The translations under genes and the position numbers were made by a program. The notes under the pieces were generated by a model, which worked only from the letters and a program-made list of their open reading frames with translations, did no database searches and was not told the origin of the DNA. From Symsagittifera roscoffensis (taxonomy: Eukaryota > Xenacoelomorpha > Acoela > Convolutidae): a stretch of 64,000 nucleotides of DNA. Every line of letters begins with the position of its first letter. Within the stretch, counting starts at the first letter, position 1. Of this stretch, positions 36,001-51,000 are shown one piece after another. The DNA is taken from NCBI RefSeq assembly GCF_963678635.1, contig NC_087065.1:17559623-17623622 (forward strand). The letters run 5' to 3'.

Positions 36001-39000
36001 CTAGTCTCAATAGATCTAGTGTACACCGGTTTATGCGAGATAGTTCCAGAATGATAACAACTGTTTTCTAAGCTTAATTCAAATTGTTCTGGTGTTGAAA
36101 CTACAAGTAGTTTCAACACTTACAAATCAGTGGGCTGTTAGTTTGATGGAGTATGATTGGTTAGTATTCAATATTTCATAGAGATAAACTATCAGAAAAA
36201 TATCCAATAATAAATTCTAGTTTAGATCTGGTTCCACCCATCCGGAGTTTTAGTTTTTTCAGTGTTCTATTGTAGTGGAGGATGAATGATGGTGTTTTTC
36301 TTCTAGAGGTTGCGAGCATATTCTTTTTTTGGGTTGGAAGAAGAGTTGTTATCACGATCGTTTTGGGAGATCGTATTATGATTTCTGATCGGTTGTGATG
36401 AGTGTTGACTTGGCTGATTCTAGAGAACAGCAATGGTCCAATCACATTCGGGAGTGGCATGTAGTTTGACTTTGGATGCAGTGCCTGGTGACTTGGATCT
36501 GTACGTATACTTGAAAATCGAGATGGCCATTGTTCGGTTGCATTGGGTTTTCTTTGCTGCGATGCCAAGTCGTACTTTAAATCCGTTGAGTGTAGTGACT
36601 GTAGGCAGCATTTCAGGAGTGTCTTGCCATTCCGTAGTTGGAGTGTGTTTGAATTGTCAAGTTACTTGCTGCTTGTCTTTGAGCTGTGTGTTATCTTTAT
36701 ACTGCTTTATATTATTTACATAGATAAGTCGTTTTTAATTTCGTTTTTAGTCATGATCTTGTAATAGTTTTTATCGCAAAAGCGTTATTGTTTTGTTCGG
36801 TTATTTTTAAGAGCTACTCACACGTGAGTAACTCTTGTCCAAAATAGAGTGTGGGTCACAAAGCGTGCATGTAGCACGGTGGGTAAGGCCGGCTATAGAG
36901 CGTGCTCAGAACGTCCTCTCTGGTGGGTTAGGCCAGGAGTGGAGTATAAATTCATGCTCTCTTTCTTGGAGGGTCCTGTTTGAGTTCAACCTTTTGTGCC
37001 TTTTTTATTACTGGCTTGTTTTTTTTTGTCTTGGTTGTGTCTTTTTCTTAAAAATTAAATTGTTTGTTTTGGGTTTGTTTTTCGACGTTTTGGTGTTTTT
37101 TTTGTTTTGTGTTCAGACTTAAAAGTAGTCTTCAAAAGAATAATTTATCCAGTTCTAAGCTGGTGTTAATCCAGTTTGGATACCGTGGGATTTTTTTCTT
37201 AGTCATGCTGTCAGGTTTTGTTTGTGGTTTTTAGTAAGCTTGCGTTGGTTAGTTTGGATTATTATATAAGTCTTTTCCAACCGGGTTACAAGAAAGCTTG
37301 AAATAAAATAAAACTGGTTAGAGTTGTTATCAGTGAAAGTTAAAACTTAAATTCATTATTTTGAACAATTCTTTGTGGGCGAGCTGTGCGATTGTGGATA
37401 GAATTGTGGGCGAGTGAATTTTTAATCTATAAAGAAGCGTCTTTGAAAAGGTTAGTACTGCTTTTAAATTTATAGGCAACGTTTATTAATTTATTATTTT
37501 GAAATTATTAATTTACTGCTTATTTTGGGGTTGAAATTATCAATTTATTTTCAATTGTATGAATATGTACCGCATTGGGGAAAATAAATTATATATCAAT
37601 TTTTCGCTTAGTTCGGGAAACCTTTACTACTTTCTTTATTGAAATTGGTTAATAGAAATTTATGAATCTAGAAAAAAAATTTCTGTTTTTTATTTTGTTT
37701 TTCTTTTTTGTAGATGATTGATGATTGTTGCTGCGAAGACTATAGAAAAAAAAAAGAAAACATTTCTAAAGAATGGTTAGTTTTTGATTGAAATTATTAG
37801 TAAATTATTTAATTCATATGACCTATTCGTCTTTGAAGAATCCGTGGGGAAAAACGTCGTGTATGATCTCTGATGATGTTAGTAATTTAGCTAGCAAACG
37901 AATGATGTATTTAGTTTGAAGAAGTGGCCAAAGCAATTCGAGTTTTTTAATGATATTGTGCTCTTCAGTGCTAGGGGAGAGTTCATAAGGTGTATTTTGA
38001 ATGAGGTTATGAAGTTTATGATTTTATCTGCTGTTATGGATGAATTCTAGGATTGGGATTTCACCAGGCTGTAGGAATTCGTGTGGGACGATTAGTGCGC
38101 GGGTTTGGTCTGCGTTGAAGAGTTAGGTTAAGGGAAAGAATATATACATCTGACTGATGGGATCGTAATTGCGGAGGATGCCTTGTAGGTTAGTGTCTTT
38201 AATACAATAAGTGAATTTAAGAGAAAATGGTGAGGTGTATTGAGAGTTAATGTTTTGATTTCTATGGTGAAGTTGTCGTGAAGTTGTCGTATGATGTTAT
38301 GATTGCAGTGGTCGATAGAAAATTCGTTGGTTTTGGGTGCGGTGAATCTGATGAGTGATTGTTTTTATCCTATCTGTGTGAATTGTTTTGAGGTTAGTGC
38401 TGTTGTTGAAAGGTAGAATTGAGTGTTGCATTGTTTGTTGTCATGAGGGGTAATATATAATGGTAGTTGTAGTAGATTAGTAAAGTGATAGAATGATGTC
38501 CATCATGAAAGTGTAGGGTATAATACGTGCTCATTTACATAATTAGGGTTTTCGTTATTGGGGTCTGAATGGAAATATGTGTTCTGGGGTGAAAAGGGTA
38601 AACATATTTGGAGAAATTTATTCGTGTTAGTGTGAAATGGATAATTACCAAATGTTTTGGATGTTCCCGGGTTAGAGGGAAATGGAGTATTAGGGAATTT
38701 TTTTTTAAAGTTCGATAGGCTTGGTTTGTACTGGAGAATGGGGTTGATGAGGAAGTTGGGTTTTGCAAAGGGGTATAATGTGAAGAGGGTGTTGGGGTTG
38801 ATGGGTTGGATGATATTATAGATTGTGAGAGTTGATGAATGGTTAGTGTTTTAGAGTGCTGTAATTGTTGTTGAAGTGTGATGAAAGTATCAAGCTCGTG
38901 AGATATTAGTGTATTTACAGAACTGTTATTGTCGAAAGATTCACTGTTCAAGGGGGATTATGTGGGTGTTACATTCGAATTAGAAAAAGGAGGGTAAGAG

Positions 39001-42000
39001 GGTTCAAATTTGATTTGGGAGAGGAGAGGTTGAAAGGGAGGTTGGGAAAATGGAGATGGGCTGGATTCCGAAATGCCATTGGAGTTATTGGAGTTATTAA
39101 ATTGAGAGATATTGTTATATACAGTTGTGTTTTAATTAGTGTCTGAATCCATGCTGGATGAAGTGTTATCATAAGGTGATTGAGGTGGAGGGAAAGCAGA
39201 AAGTGGGATGTTGGGGAGGTTGCTTTGAAGGTTGGCTGGGTAGGAAATTGAGCGATGGAGTGATCAACTTGGCGGCTCATCGTGGGCTTAAGAGATGGTT
39301 GTTCTGAGAACGAAAGTTAGTGGTATGTGGTTGTTCTATGATTTGTTCGTATGTGTTGTCTATAATACGCTGTTGGGTTATTATGTGTTGAATTGGGCTT
39401 TGTGGATAATTAGATCTTGAAGATATGCGGTCTGTCAGGGCTATACTTCTGAAATTTCGTGGTATTAACGATAAGGGATGGTTATGGTTTAGGTTTTGTA
39501 GTTGTGGTGCCGTAGGCGTTGTATTTGTATTGTTTTGTGAATCGTCATATGTGTTCGGTGTTGTTGATAGCTTAGTATTGTATTCTTTTATTTGAGCGTC
39601 TAAAAAGGATATTATTTATTGAGGTAGAGAAAACTCCAAAAAAATCCATGCGTGCTACGCTTGCTTGTTTGCTTATTTGTGTGTGTATTGCGCATTCATT
39701 GTAGATTCCTTTAAGTAAAGAGAAAAGAAATCCAAGAAAGCTAAACATTGCGTATAATATAGTCAATCTTTCTCAGATGTAATAGGGCCATCCTAGAAAG
39801 GCAAAAAGTTCGGTTCTCAAAATTACAAAATACTAAAAATATTTATTGGTGATATATCTTGTGGTCTGTATTTTTTGCCATTTAAGTAACTGTAATCTTC
39901 TATATCTTTAAAATATCCGTTGTAGTCTTGTGTGTATATGTCTGTAAAGCCTGCTGTTTCTGCAAGTTTGCGTAGGTTTTGATCTATAGATTGTCGTTGT
40001 TAGAATCCATTTTTGAGAAAGTTCTTGAAATTGTTGTGTACACATGTGATGTTGAATGTCAGATTTAGAGTATATGCCGATCGATTGTAAATCGATATTT
40101 GGGTTGCTGGTGAAAATTTTTCTAGCGGTTGCATAAGTGTGAGGTATGGTGTGAGAAGATAGTATTTATCTTCGTCAGGATTCTATTGTACTGCATTGTG
40201 GCTGTTTTCTGATCCACATGGGACTGCTGTATCCCAAAAATAAATTCTTCGGGAAAGTGTATCAACAAAATCTACTTTATTTTTGTAGAATATTGGGATT
40301 CTTTTATAACATCTTTTGTCTTCAAAAACATATAAGGCTGATAATTTTTTGATACAAGTGTAATACCATAATATGTTTCCTTCGTAGTCAATAATGTTTG
40401 ATCTAATACCTGATAGTAAATATTCTGCATAAGGTATTTTAAGTACTGCTAGTGCAAGTGATTGTAAAACTTGTGTTCTTTCTAGTTCTCATAGTTGATG
40501 AAGTGTTTCAAGTTCTGTTAACGACATTTCTTGAAAGATTCTACTTATTGCATAGTCTAATTTCATCTCTAGGTGTATGTCATAGTGAATTGCGCCGAAA
40601 TGAGTGTTGTTCATCAGTGAGAGTTCTTGTAAACGTGTACTGTTTTTGTCCTGTGGTTTTGTTTTTTCACCAATGTTTCCTGTGTTTTTTAGGAGGTTTA
40701 CTGGGATATTTGAATTTTCGTCACTGGCTGAGTGATGTGTTGCCATTGGATGTATGATTAAATTTCCTGTATTCATGTCAAAACCTTGTTCGTATTCGAC
40801 AAAAATTTCTGATTATTGTGTTTTATAAAAAGTTTGCTGTTTTTACATGCAAAATCTGTTTTGATTATAGTTGGAAACGTGTCAATTTATTTTCTATATT
40901 ATGAATGTTTCTGAATGTAAATTTGCTTTTCTGATTTGATCAGGGCTTACGTCCTCATAAGGGGTTGATTCATTAATATATTTTTGGTGAAATTTTATCC
41001 TTCTAGCAAGTATTTTTGTTACTTGAAATGTGGTACAAGTGTCTTCGGAAAACAAAAAAATTGTTGCTTGTGTTCGTGTAGTAGGATCGCAGTATCCTTG
41101 ATCGTTTTGGAAGGGAGTCCGATTCCTTGATAAATTATAATGTCATCTTTTAAATCTCGTGTTAATTGTACTTTTTCAATCAAAAAACATTAATTCTTGG
41201 TATCCTTTGTTTTTAGTGTCGGCCTTACAATTTGAGGGGTTGTTTAGTTCAATGTGTGGTAGCCAATTTTTATCCTGGAGATCGTAAGTTTGTCGGAAGT
41301 AAGGGAAATTTGTCGTCTAGCTTATTTGACCTTGGTATCTTTCAAGTTCGGCTTGCTGTGCAGAGTCTGGAAAAACTTGAAAGTTTACCAATTTTCTGGT
41401 TGTGCCTTTGTTTGATGTGATTTTTAATCCTTTCAGTTCGTTTTTACAATCATCAGGGCTGATATGTAATAGTATTTTGATATTACTTTGGTAGAAATAA
41501 TCATGATCTAGTCTATTTTTATTTCCATTTGAGACTTGAGAACAATGTACTTTCTTTTCGGAAAATGTTGCTGTGAATTTATTTCTTTTTATTGTTGTAG
41601 CTCGTCCTTTTGAGTAAAGTGTAGCCATTATGTTTGTTATTTTTATTGATTGTGGTTCGGACTCGCATTGAGTGACTTGATCTGTTGCATTTTTATTTAA
41701 TGTTTTTTGTTCGTTTTCTTCACAGTCATAGATGTTAGAACATTTGGATAGTTAATTGAAATATTGCACCTGAGGAGGTGGTCGAGGATTTTGGAAACAT
41801 TTACGTAGGTTTGGGCTAGGGAATAGAAAATATTGAAAAAGTTGCAAAAAATTATCAGGAGGAGGATGAATATTTCTAGGATATCAGATATTAAGAATAT
41901 ACAGAAATTGAAAAATTTTGAAATGATTGAAAAAATCTTGAAAGAAAATTTTGAAATTTGTTGAGTGTTCGAGAAAGAAGTATTTGAAAAAATGATTCCT

Positions 42001-45000
42001 TCCGTGGAATTATTTTTTACTTTTTGAGGCTAAATTCAAGTGTGGTCGGGTTATTTATTGGTTTTTTTTGACAAGTGGTTGGATTTCGGTGATATTTGGC
42101 AAGGGTTTTGTGGGGGCTCTTAAGGGTCTTCCTGGTTTTGTTGTTGTGTATTGGATGATTGGGGTATCTAAGAGATATTCGTACTTTAGGCTAATTGATC
42201 GTGTCCATTTTGTTCTTTAGGTTAATTTTATATTTTTGCCTGAGGGGGTTTTGAGGTCTAAGTTGGGACAATATTGTTCTACTTGATAGGGGAGGGTTGT
42301 AATATTGAGACTTCGTTTATTTCAGGTGTCAATGTTTAGCGATTTGCTTATTTTTGACCTGGAGGTCTTTTAGTTATAGTTAGAGATTCGCTTGAAAGTA
42401 ACTGTTTGTCGGCTAAAGAAGTCCTGTCAAAAATGAGGTGATGATTCGGAAAAGGTTCCCTATTGGCTGACTTTGAACTAGTTTGTTCAAGTGCTTTTCA
42501 GCATGAATTTTGAGAAAAATTTCGGGTTATGAAAAGATTTTCAACAGGTGAAAATGCTATTTAATTTTAAAGTGGTTTCTTTGCGTGACTGATTTCGAAG
42601 TCGCGATGATTGTCTCTGTGGAGATTTTTTGATCTTATGGTAGATTTTTTTCTTCTAGTTTTCGATTTTTTCTTCCTGTTTGAGTTATCTTTTTGTTGTC
42701 TAATTTTTTGATGTTTGTTTGTTAAGTTCTTTTTTATTTCTGTCTAAAGAATTTTGAATAGAATTCATATCACTGTTTTGATTTTGTTCTTGATCTGAGA
42801 TATTTTGAATAACTTTTGGTCCTGTAAAGGAGTATAATTTAGTCAGTTCGCGAAGAGCGTACTCTTTCGGATAATAAGGTAATGGATTGTTTCGGTGTTG
42901 AACAATTTCTTTTTTGCTTAGGTCTTTAAATTACTATGTAACATCAGTGGGTTTATCAATTAATTGATATGGTCCTTTTCGAAGTGGTTGTAATTTTTTA
43001 AAAATTCCTTTTTGTGTAGTAAAATTTGGATTTAAAACGTATGTTCGGATTTTTAAGTTTGTAGCTGGTGTAAATCGAGAATTTATTTGGGAATTATTAT
43101 GTTGTCTTTGTAATATTTTTTTTGTTATTTTTTGATAAATTTCATTGTGTTTTTTTATCCCTGTTTAAAATCCATTCCGTGTGTGTACCGGGAGCTAATT
43201 TTAAAACTTGTGGATGATTAAAGTGATCTTCATCGTGGGTATGAAGTGGTAGATTAGAGCATATTAATTCTTTAGTGGGTTGACAATAACCTTGTGTCTT
43301 TTTTGAAGAATTTGCTGTGAACATTATCGGTTTTCGTGGTTTTTGATTGAAAACCATTTCATAGGGTCATAGTCCTAAAGTTGTTGTGATTTGTGAGTTA
43401 TAAGATAATGGGAATAGTTTTACATCTGTTGACCATTCAGCATATCGTGTATTATTTCCGTTAATGATACATCTAAGATATTCTTGTACTGAATGGTTCA
43501 TGCCTTCGCCTATTCCATCAGTCCACGGTGCTTGAGATGTACTTGGTTTGTGCTTAATATTATATAAGTGGCATAGTTTAATGATTTCGTTGTTTATTAA
43601 TTCAGTGCCCTTGTCTGTAACAAGGATTTCGGGTTATCCGAATTTGGCTATCAAGTGTTCATAAAGTGTTGTGTATGCGTAATAAGCATTACAATGGGGT
43701 ACTGGGTTAAGTGCTAAGTAGTGTGTAAATGCGTCGACTATGACTATTATATATGAGTTTCCATCTGAGGATGGTGATATTGGTCCTTTTGTATCGAATG
43801 AAATTCTGTGATTGAAGTATAGACTTTTTCCTTCAAAGTCTTGTTTTTCTGCAATTTGTTTTTGGTTTGGTTATGTTTTGTTTAATTGACATGTTATGCA
43901 ATCTTTGCATAATACTTTTATCCAAATTGATTTATTTGGAAAGTAAAAGTTTTGTGTGAAATTTGAGAATACTTTCTCTGATCCTGAGTGTCCTTTAGTG
44001 TGTAAAGAGTGAGGTGTATGAAAATTTATAAGCGTCATACTTAAAGGTAGACAGGGTACTTTGATATCAGATGTTTGTTAATCCAAAAAATCTGTATTTT
44101 CGTTGATAGAGAAAATAATAATTTTTCTGAAATCACTAAGAAGGTTTTTTTCCTAGAATGGTGATATCGGCTTTAATTGGCTTTGTCTTACATTTGTGCC
44201 AAGATTTTAATTGTCTAATGACTGGGTCGAGATTTTTTTTGATGTTTTTGTAATAACTCGAGTGTTATTTTTTCTGTTGTTGGGAGAAAAATAATTTCAA
44301 CTTCTTTTTTTGATAAAGGTATTCTATCTAAAGGGTCATAGAGGTTAAAAACATGGTTTATTGTATATTTTGAGTCATTGTTTGGTGGGCCTGAAAAATT
44401 TATACTCTCAGTTAGGCTTTCTTTTTCTGTTAAAGGGAATAGATCCGTTTTGTAGAGTTTTTTTTGTTTGATTGGTTTTTGCTGTGTGTTCTTTTTAATC
44501 CATGAAGAATGTGGATCGGTTTAAATGTAGATTTTTCCTAGTAAATCTACTCCGTTGTGATTGTTTTGAAAGTCTAAATATAGTGAAAACTGTTGTAGAT
44601 TATTAATTTGTGATTGGTCTATGTCAGTTTTTTTTGCACATTTGCATTGTAATCTAGGCCAAGTTTCATCTTGTGCAAGGAAAAACTAAATTTTTTGTGG
44701 TATTTTAACTGTTGTTTATCTTGTTAACAATTCAGGTGGTGTATTTCTACTTGGAGTATCGGGTAATACAAGGTTTTTTTTCCTGCTGTCCAAACTAAGT
44801 GTAAGTTTGGGAACTTCATTAAAAATAGTTGAAATCTATAAACTCTATGGTTTCGTTTTTTTTGGTGTAAAAAGGAAGATTATTGGTTTATGATCTGTAA
44901 ATAAAACTGTTGGATGATTAGATCCAAGTATTAAAAATTCATATTCTGTAAGTGTATATATTATGGCTGTGATTTCTCCCATAGGAGTAGAGATTCTGAG

Positions 45001-48000
45001 TTCAGCTTGTGTGAATAGTTTAAAGTTTGCTGAAATGAAGTTCATTTTATTTGTTCCATTGTGAGATTGTAATAATGCTTCGCCGATTCAAAAGTTATAA
45101 GCGTCGCACATGGCATTAAATGGTTGGTTTGGATCTGGATTAGTATTTGATAATTTTTCAGTGAGAAGAGTTTTGATTTTTTCAAATCGTGGTTGATATT
45201 CTGTTGTCCATTCAAAATTTTTCTGTTGTCTAAGGATGTTGTAGAATGGTCTTAAAGATAACTTTTTTTATATACGTATTTTCTTAAGAAGTGTAACATT
45301 CCAAGAAATTTTTCTATTTTTTCGTTATTTGAAGATAGTTGGTGTTTTTGGATTGCATCTGAGTTAGTGTTTTTTTTTAATATTATGTCCAAGGAGTTTT
45401 ACTCGTGTTAGAATAAAATGTTATTTCTCCGGGACTGCTTTCATGTTTTTGTGTAGTAATATCTGATGATATTTTTCTAAGGCGATGATTTTTCATCTTT
45501 TAATTGTGATTGCATAAAAATATCGTCTAATTATGTGATTGCATTTTTATTGAGTATGAGTGGTTGGAAAATGTTTTTCATGACTGCTGAGAATGCTGCT
45601 GGTCCTTTGGAACTTCCATAGAATAATCTGTTGAATTCATATTGTTGATTTCTATTAAAGAATTGTGTTAATCGTCTGGATTGTTTGTCTAACGGCATTT
45701 GAGAATATGCATTATTCATATCTGCTGTTGTGAAATATTTACCATTTATTTTTGTCAGAATTACTTGAATTGGTTCAATAGGCCAATTACGTCTAGATTC
45801 ATCAATGAGTGAAGTGAGGTATCTTGCAACTAGAACTATCTTTAATGATTCTCCTGTTGCTAAAATGATAACATGGTTTACAAACGTGTTACCTTTTGGC
45901 TCTTCTTCTTTATTTACTGGAGAAATATTTCATATTGTTCTAGTATTTCAAGTAATCGGTTAAGTTTGACTTGTAAGTGAATTGGGACTTTACTTGCTCG
46001 TTGTTTTTTGATAACTGCATCAAGTTTTAGAGGTAAATTTAGTGGTGAATTTTCTTTTCCAACATCAAATTTAGATGTTGCATAAACTTTTGGGTATTTC
46101 AATAGAAGTTCATCTAATTGTTCAAATTCTTGTTGTGTTATCTGAGAGTCTTGAAGATTGAGCAATGTTAAGAATTTTTGTTGCTCTTTTGTGTATTTTG
46201 ATATTTGAAATATTGGTTTAAAGTAAGGTGTTTTCATGAAATAATCTGTGTTTCGTTTTTCAATACTAGTTATTTTGTTAATCGATAATTTTTCATCAAG
46301 AATTGTTGATTGACATATATCTAAAAGTTGTAAAAAATTATTTACTCTATACGCTATTTCCTTTGCTGGAGGAATTGCTGTGTTAGTTTCACAGTAACCT
46401 AATAGTCCCCGAGGTAGGGTGCTTTCATATGGAGAATTGTTATATACATGTAAGGAAATCATGTCTGAATTTGTGTCTTTTATGTATTTGACAGAGGAAA
46501 CTGTTACTCGGAAAAATTTATGACTTAGTCTGAATTCAAGGTCAGACATTTAGAGATGTTGCTTATTTTATTCTTTATCATATTGGTGAATTTGTTTGAT
46601 TGAAAAGTTATAGATATAACCTGCTAGTGGTTTCAGGTGCTTCCGTTCCTGATTGTATTTAGGGTAAAATTTAGAGAAAAATGGTGGTTGTTTGTTTAAT
46701 CTTTGAAAAAATGTTAAAGCTGTGTTTTTCATTCTTGTGTACTTATCTTTTATATGAATTCTGCTGTTTAAGATATTTATAGTTGGTATATATTTAGTAA
46801 TAAATGGTATTCTAATGATATAATGTTTTATATCTGTGATGTGGAAGTTTTGTTTAAATGGTTTGCTCATAAGTTTGTTTTGTTCCATTGTTCGAGTGGG
46901 AACAAGGAAAAGTTGGATTTTTCCATAATTCATTAATACTTGTGCGGTTGCTAGTCTGCTTCTTGTTTTGAAGGGTATTAAATTTGGATGTAAAGTTTTT
47001 ATTTCATTCCAAGTGGGGATGTTGATGATGTTTGATTCCGCTACGGAATCTATTAAAAAATCTTTTTCAAGGTCTGGTGTTTGAAGTTCTTTGCATTTTG
47101 GACTTTGTAAAAGAAGTTGAATTGTCCAGATTTTTTCTTTTGGTAACTGCGGTTCTTTAGGTATATTATGATAAAAGTTATTTGTGCTTGAGCATTCTGT
47201 GGGTTTTTCTTCTGTATTTCTTCTACTATTTTTTCTATTGTTTTGTTACTATTTATAGGTCTTGTATAATAATTAAAAGAAATTGATCATGATTTTGATA
47301 GATAATGGAATAAATTGGTTGTTCGTATATAGTAGGTTCGTAGTCATTTTCAACATGTGACATGTTAATTGAAATTGCATTGTCTGTGTCACTTTCACTG
47401 GCTGTAGATTCGCAATTGATGGGATCTAATTGCAATTCTGTGTTTTTGATATTACCAATACCAGGGGGTTTGGTTGAGTTTCTTCAGTTGCTTGTACTTG
47501 ATTTATTCGCCTTTGATGTTTAGAATTTTGATAACGTGTGTTATTCCTATGTGGTGACTGAGAGTAGTTTCTTTGTCTATTGTTACAACTTGAATTTCTG
47601 TTCTGTGAATTATCGCGTGATCTATTTTGATAGTTGTTATATTTTGATCTGTGATAGTTTGATCTGTTGTTAGAATAATCACGTGATCTATGACATCTAT
47701 GATTTCGATCATTTGAATAGTTGTTATTCCTATCGTTGGACAAATTTCTATTTCTATTGTATGAAGAGTTTCTGGATCGATTATTTGAATAATTTTTTTT
47801 TCTAGGATTTGAATGGGAACAGACATCAAAAGAAAATTCAAGTTTGTTTGAATTTCATCTTGAATAGTTATTTCGATAATGACTATTTCGATTGTGAGAA
47901 ATTTCGTTAGTTTCTTTGATTTAGTGATCGTCCTCGATATTTCGGATTATAAGGTGATTGTTGTCTAGATTAGTTTGAGTTGTTTGGAAGTTGTTTTCCT

Positions 48001-51000
48001 GAACTATTATTACTATGTTTTTTTTGTTGGGTAAATTTTGATCGTTTTTCATGTATTGATGAAAAGATTTATTTGGTTCTCTATATTTTTGTGGTTTATT
48101 TTTATTATCTTGTTGTTTTTGTCTGCATTCGGCAATGCTGTGTCCGTATCGTCGGCAATAATTACACCATTTTTTGAATGATGGTTCACCTCTAAAGTTT
48201 GGGTTTTTCTCAAAGATGTTCAAGATTTCAGTTATATTTTCAGATAATTTTGTATCAGAGTCGTGAATATTGTTTATTTGTGAAGTAGTGGTTTGAATAA
48301 TATTGACATATTGTAGCTTTAGGTTTTCTGTTTCTTCTAATTTCATAATGATTTTTGCTTGTTCTAGTTCATTTACTAGTTTCCTACAGTCTAAATCTGG
48401 TTCTCGGATTGAGTAAGGGTGTGATGCTCCCTTTTTTATTGCAATTTTTTCGCATTTGAGGTGTTACAGTCATCATTAAGAATTCTGTCATCTTTTTCTT
48501 TTTATAATCATTGGTATTGAGTGAGTATGCTTTTCGGACTAATGTTTCAATTGTTACTGCAAGTTGTTCAATTGTTTGGTTTGGTAGTCTACGAATTTCT
48601 TTGCATAAAACTCTTTGATGTTGTTTGTTTCTTTCGAAATCAAACATTTTCGAGAATAATTGTTTAAATCTTTTCCAATCTGATTTTATTTCTATATGTA
48701 AAACTGAAAATCATTTTTGGGCTGCGCCGTCAAGTGTGGTTTGGATTAAAGCTGTGCGTCTATGTATTCAATTTTGATGAAGTGGTGTGTTGACTGGTTT
48801 AGGTCCTATATTTAAAATTAAATTTGCTGTGACTGCATTTAGGTAACCTTCTACAGAGTAATCAGGATCTGTGCCTGTATATACCATTGGTGTTTTATTC
48901 AATGAAATTGATGATCCACCCATTAGGTAGCGATTCATAGTCATTTGCAGTGATTCTGCCGCATTTGGCATTTGAGAAAAGTTTGTAAGTTGACTTTTCG
49001 TTAATTCATGTTGTTGTAAATAATATGGCAGGAGATTTCGTTATGCAATTGAGTTGGTTGGTAAGATTGTGTTATGACTGGGTTTTGTGGTTGAAAACTT
49101 TTTTTGTAAGAAAATGGATTATTTATGGGCTGTCGTATTTGCTCATTTCGTGTGTATGTGAAAATATCTAGTTGGTCAATACTGTAAGAAAGAGGTCTTT
49201 GGCTTGAATAAAATCGTTGTTGATTTTGATTATAATATTCTTCATTTTCTGATGGAAAATAATTAGTGTATAAGAAAGAGGTTGATTTCTAGTATGGTAT
49301 CTATTTGTATAATTTTTCTTTTGTTCAAAAAATTGGTAATTTTCACTTTGTTCTTGTGTTGATCATTAAAATTTACTGAATTTGAAGACGGTTGTGCTAT
49401 ATTCGGGGTTTGTGATTATGAGTAAATCTGAGTATTCATATTAGAAGGTTTCGTTGTTTTTGAACTATTTACATAGATATAATTATGTTCTGCGAAATTA
49501 TTTCTATGTGATGTTTTTTGTTTGAATGATGGTTATGTTACTGGTCGAAACGATTGGTAATCCATTTGTGAAACTGTTTTATGACTTAATAGGTTTAAGT
49601 GTTTTAGCCTGGGTCATCTAAGAGGAGGGGGATCAAGTGAAGGATGAGTAACCGAAGTTCTTCACTGTTTATCCTAATTAAAATGATTAGCTATTTGAAA
49701 AATTTCTGTTAATTCTGGGTTGATAAGGATTGGGTAGTGAATCGACGTTTGAGGTCGTTAGATACCAATTAATGTGGGAGGGGAGAAACAAAATTGTTCT
49801 ATTTGATCCAAGGACAAGCATTGATGTTCAGAAATTTAGATATAGTTTAATTTAATTTAAAGATCCAGGGGAATCCTTGATGATCTCTTATTTGAAATCA
49901 AATTAAATAAGTGAAAACAAGGATGAGCCTTGATAGTTTATCGATAAAGGGTTTTGTTAAAAAGTTTAAGTTTTAGTTTTGATAACTGTTAGTTTTTGAG
50001 ATTTGCTGTTATGTTTTAGATGATGAAGCTGGGATGAACATATTTTTTATATATACTAACTAAATTTTGTATTTTTATATTCAATAATCATTTTTTCAAG
50101 ATGTTATTTAATTCACAGCTGAATTAAGGAAAACGACTAGTGTTGTTTTTATCAGTCGTGATTGTATAATTATTAGATTTAGCGCCATGAAAGGTTATTG
50201 AAGATGATTCTTCAAATTTTTACGTCAGTAAAAGAAAATATAATTTTACTGCTGGAAGTATTCTAATTATAAAGGTTTGATCTCATTTTTGTCGTAAAAT
50301 CATGAAATCGATTGGTAGATTTCTTCCTAGTCGTATGTCGTCTCTTTTTCCTGTCTTCTTCCAATACCGGGTAGTTCTCGTATTGTTCGGAATATTGGAT
50401 CTGATCTATTGAGTCATAGAGATAAATCTACTAAGTTTTTGTCCTATAACATTTTTGAAATGATGTATTTGTCTAATTCTAATCTAATTTTTGTCTAATT
50501 CTAGGTTAGTTAAGGTCTGTTTGAGAGTTTTGATCGCACCAGATGAGTTATATTTTTTTTGGTTATAATCATAGAGTTATTTCAGATAATAACACCGTCT
50601 GCTCGTCACGCTATCTTATTTTCGGCCGGATAGATTCGTGCAACTTCTTAGTCTAATACCAATCTTAATCTTACTCTTATATCTCCTAATCTCAATAGAT
50701 CTCGTGTACACTGGTTTATGCGAGTTTGTTCCAGAATGAGAACAACTGTATTCTTAGCTTAATTCAAATTGTTCTGGTGTTGAAACTACAAGTAGTTTCA
50801 ACACTTACAAATAAGTGGGTTGTTAGTTTGATGGAGTTTGATTGGTTAGTATTCAATGTTTTTTAGAGATTAAATATCAGAATAATATCCAATAATAAAT
50901 TCTAGTTTAGATCTGGTTCCAGTTTGGTCTCCATTTGGAGTTATTGGGACTATGAAAGTTTGAAGATAAAAACACGACCTCGACCGGTTGTGAGATTCAA

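Larger units (their letters stand above)
35858..50921 (-). mobile_element. Ty3/gypsy LTR retrotransposon with env-like region, heavily broken
   Basis: 15.06 kb between direct repeats that start TGAGTTATA and end CTGGTTCCA, flanked by the 4-bp duplication GTTT (35,854-35,857 and 50,922-50,925). Read on the minus strand, the order is gag, protease, reverse transcriptase, RNase H, integrase, env-like region and a distal stretch. LTRs differ at about 28 of 379 positions by eye (about 93% identity), so it is older than the BEL/Pao copy. The plus strand is markedly G+T rich throughout. More than twenty breaks. Confidence 0.9.

Noticed and set aside
36433-37122. Plus-strand ORFs in the gypsy distal region and LTR edge
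   Set aside because: They are the reverse frames of G+T-rich sequence. The element's genes are on the minus strand.
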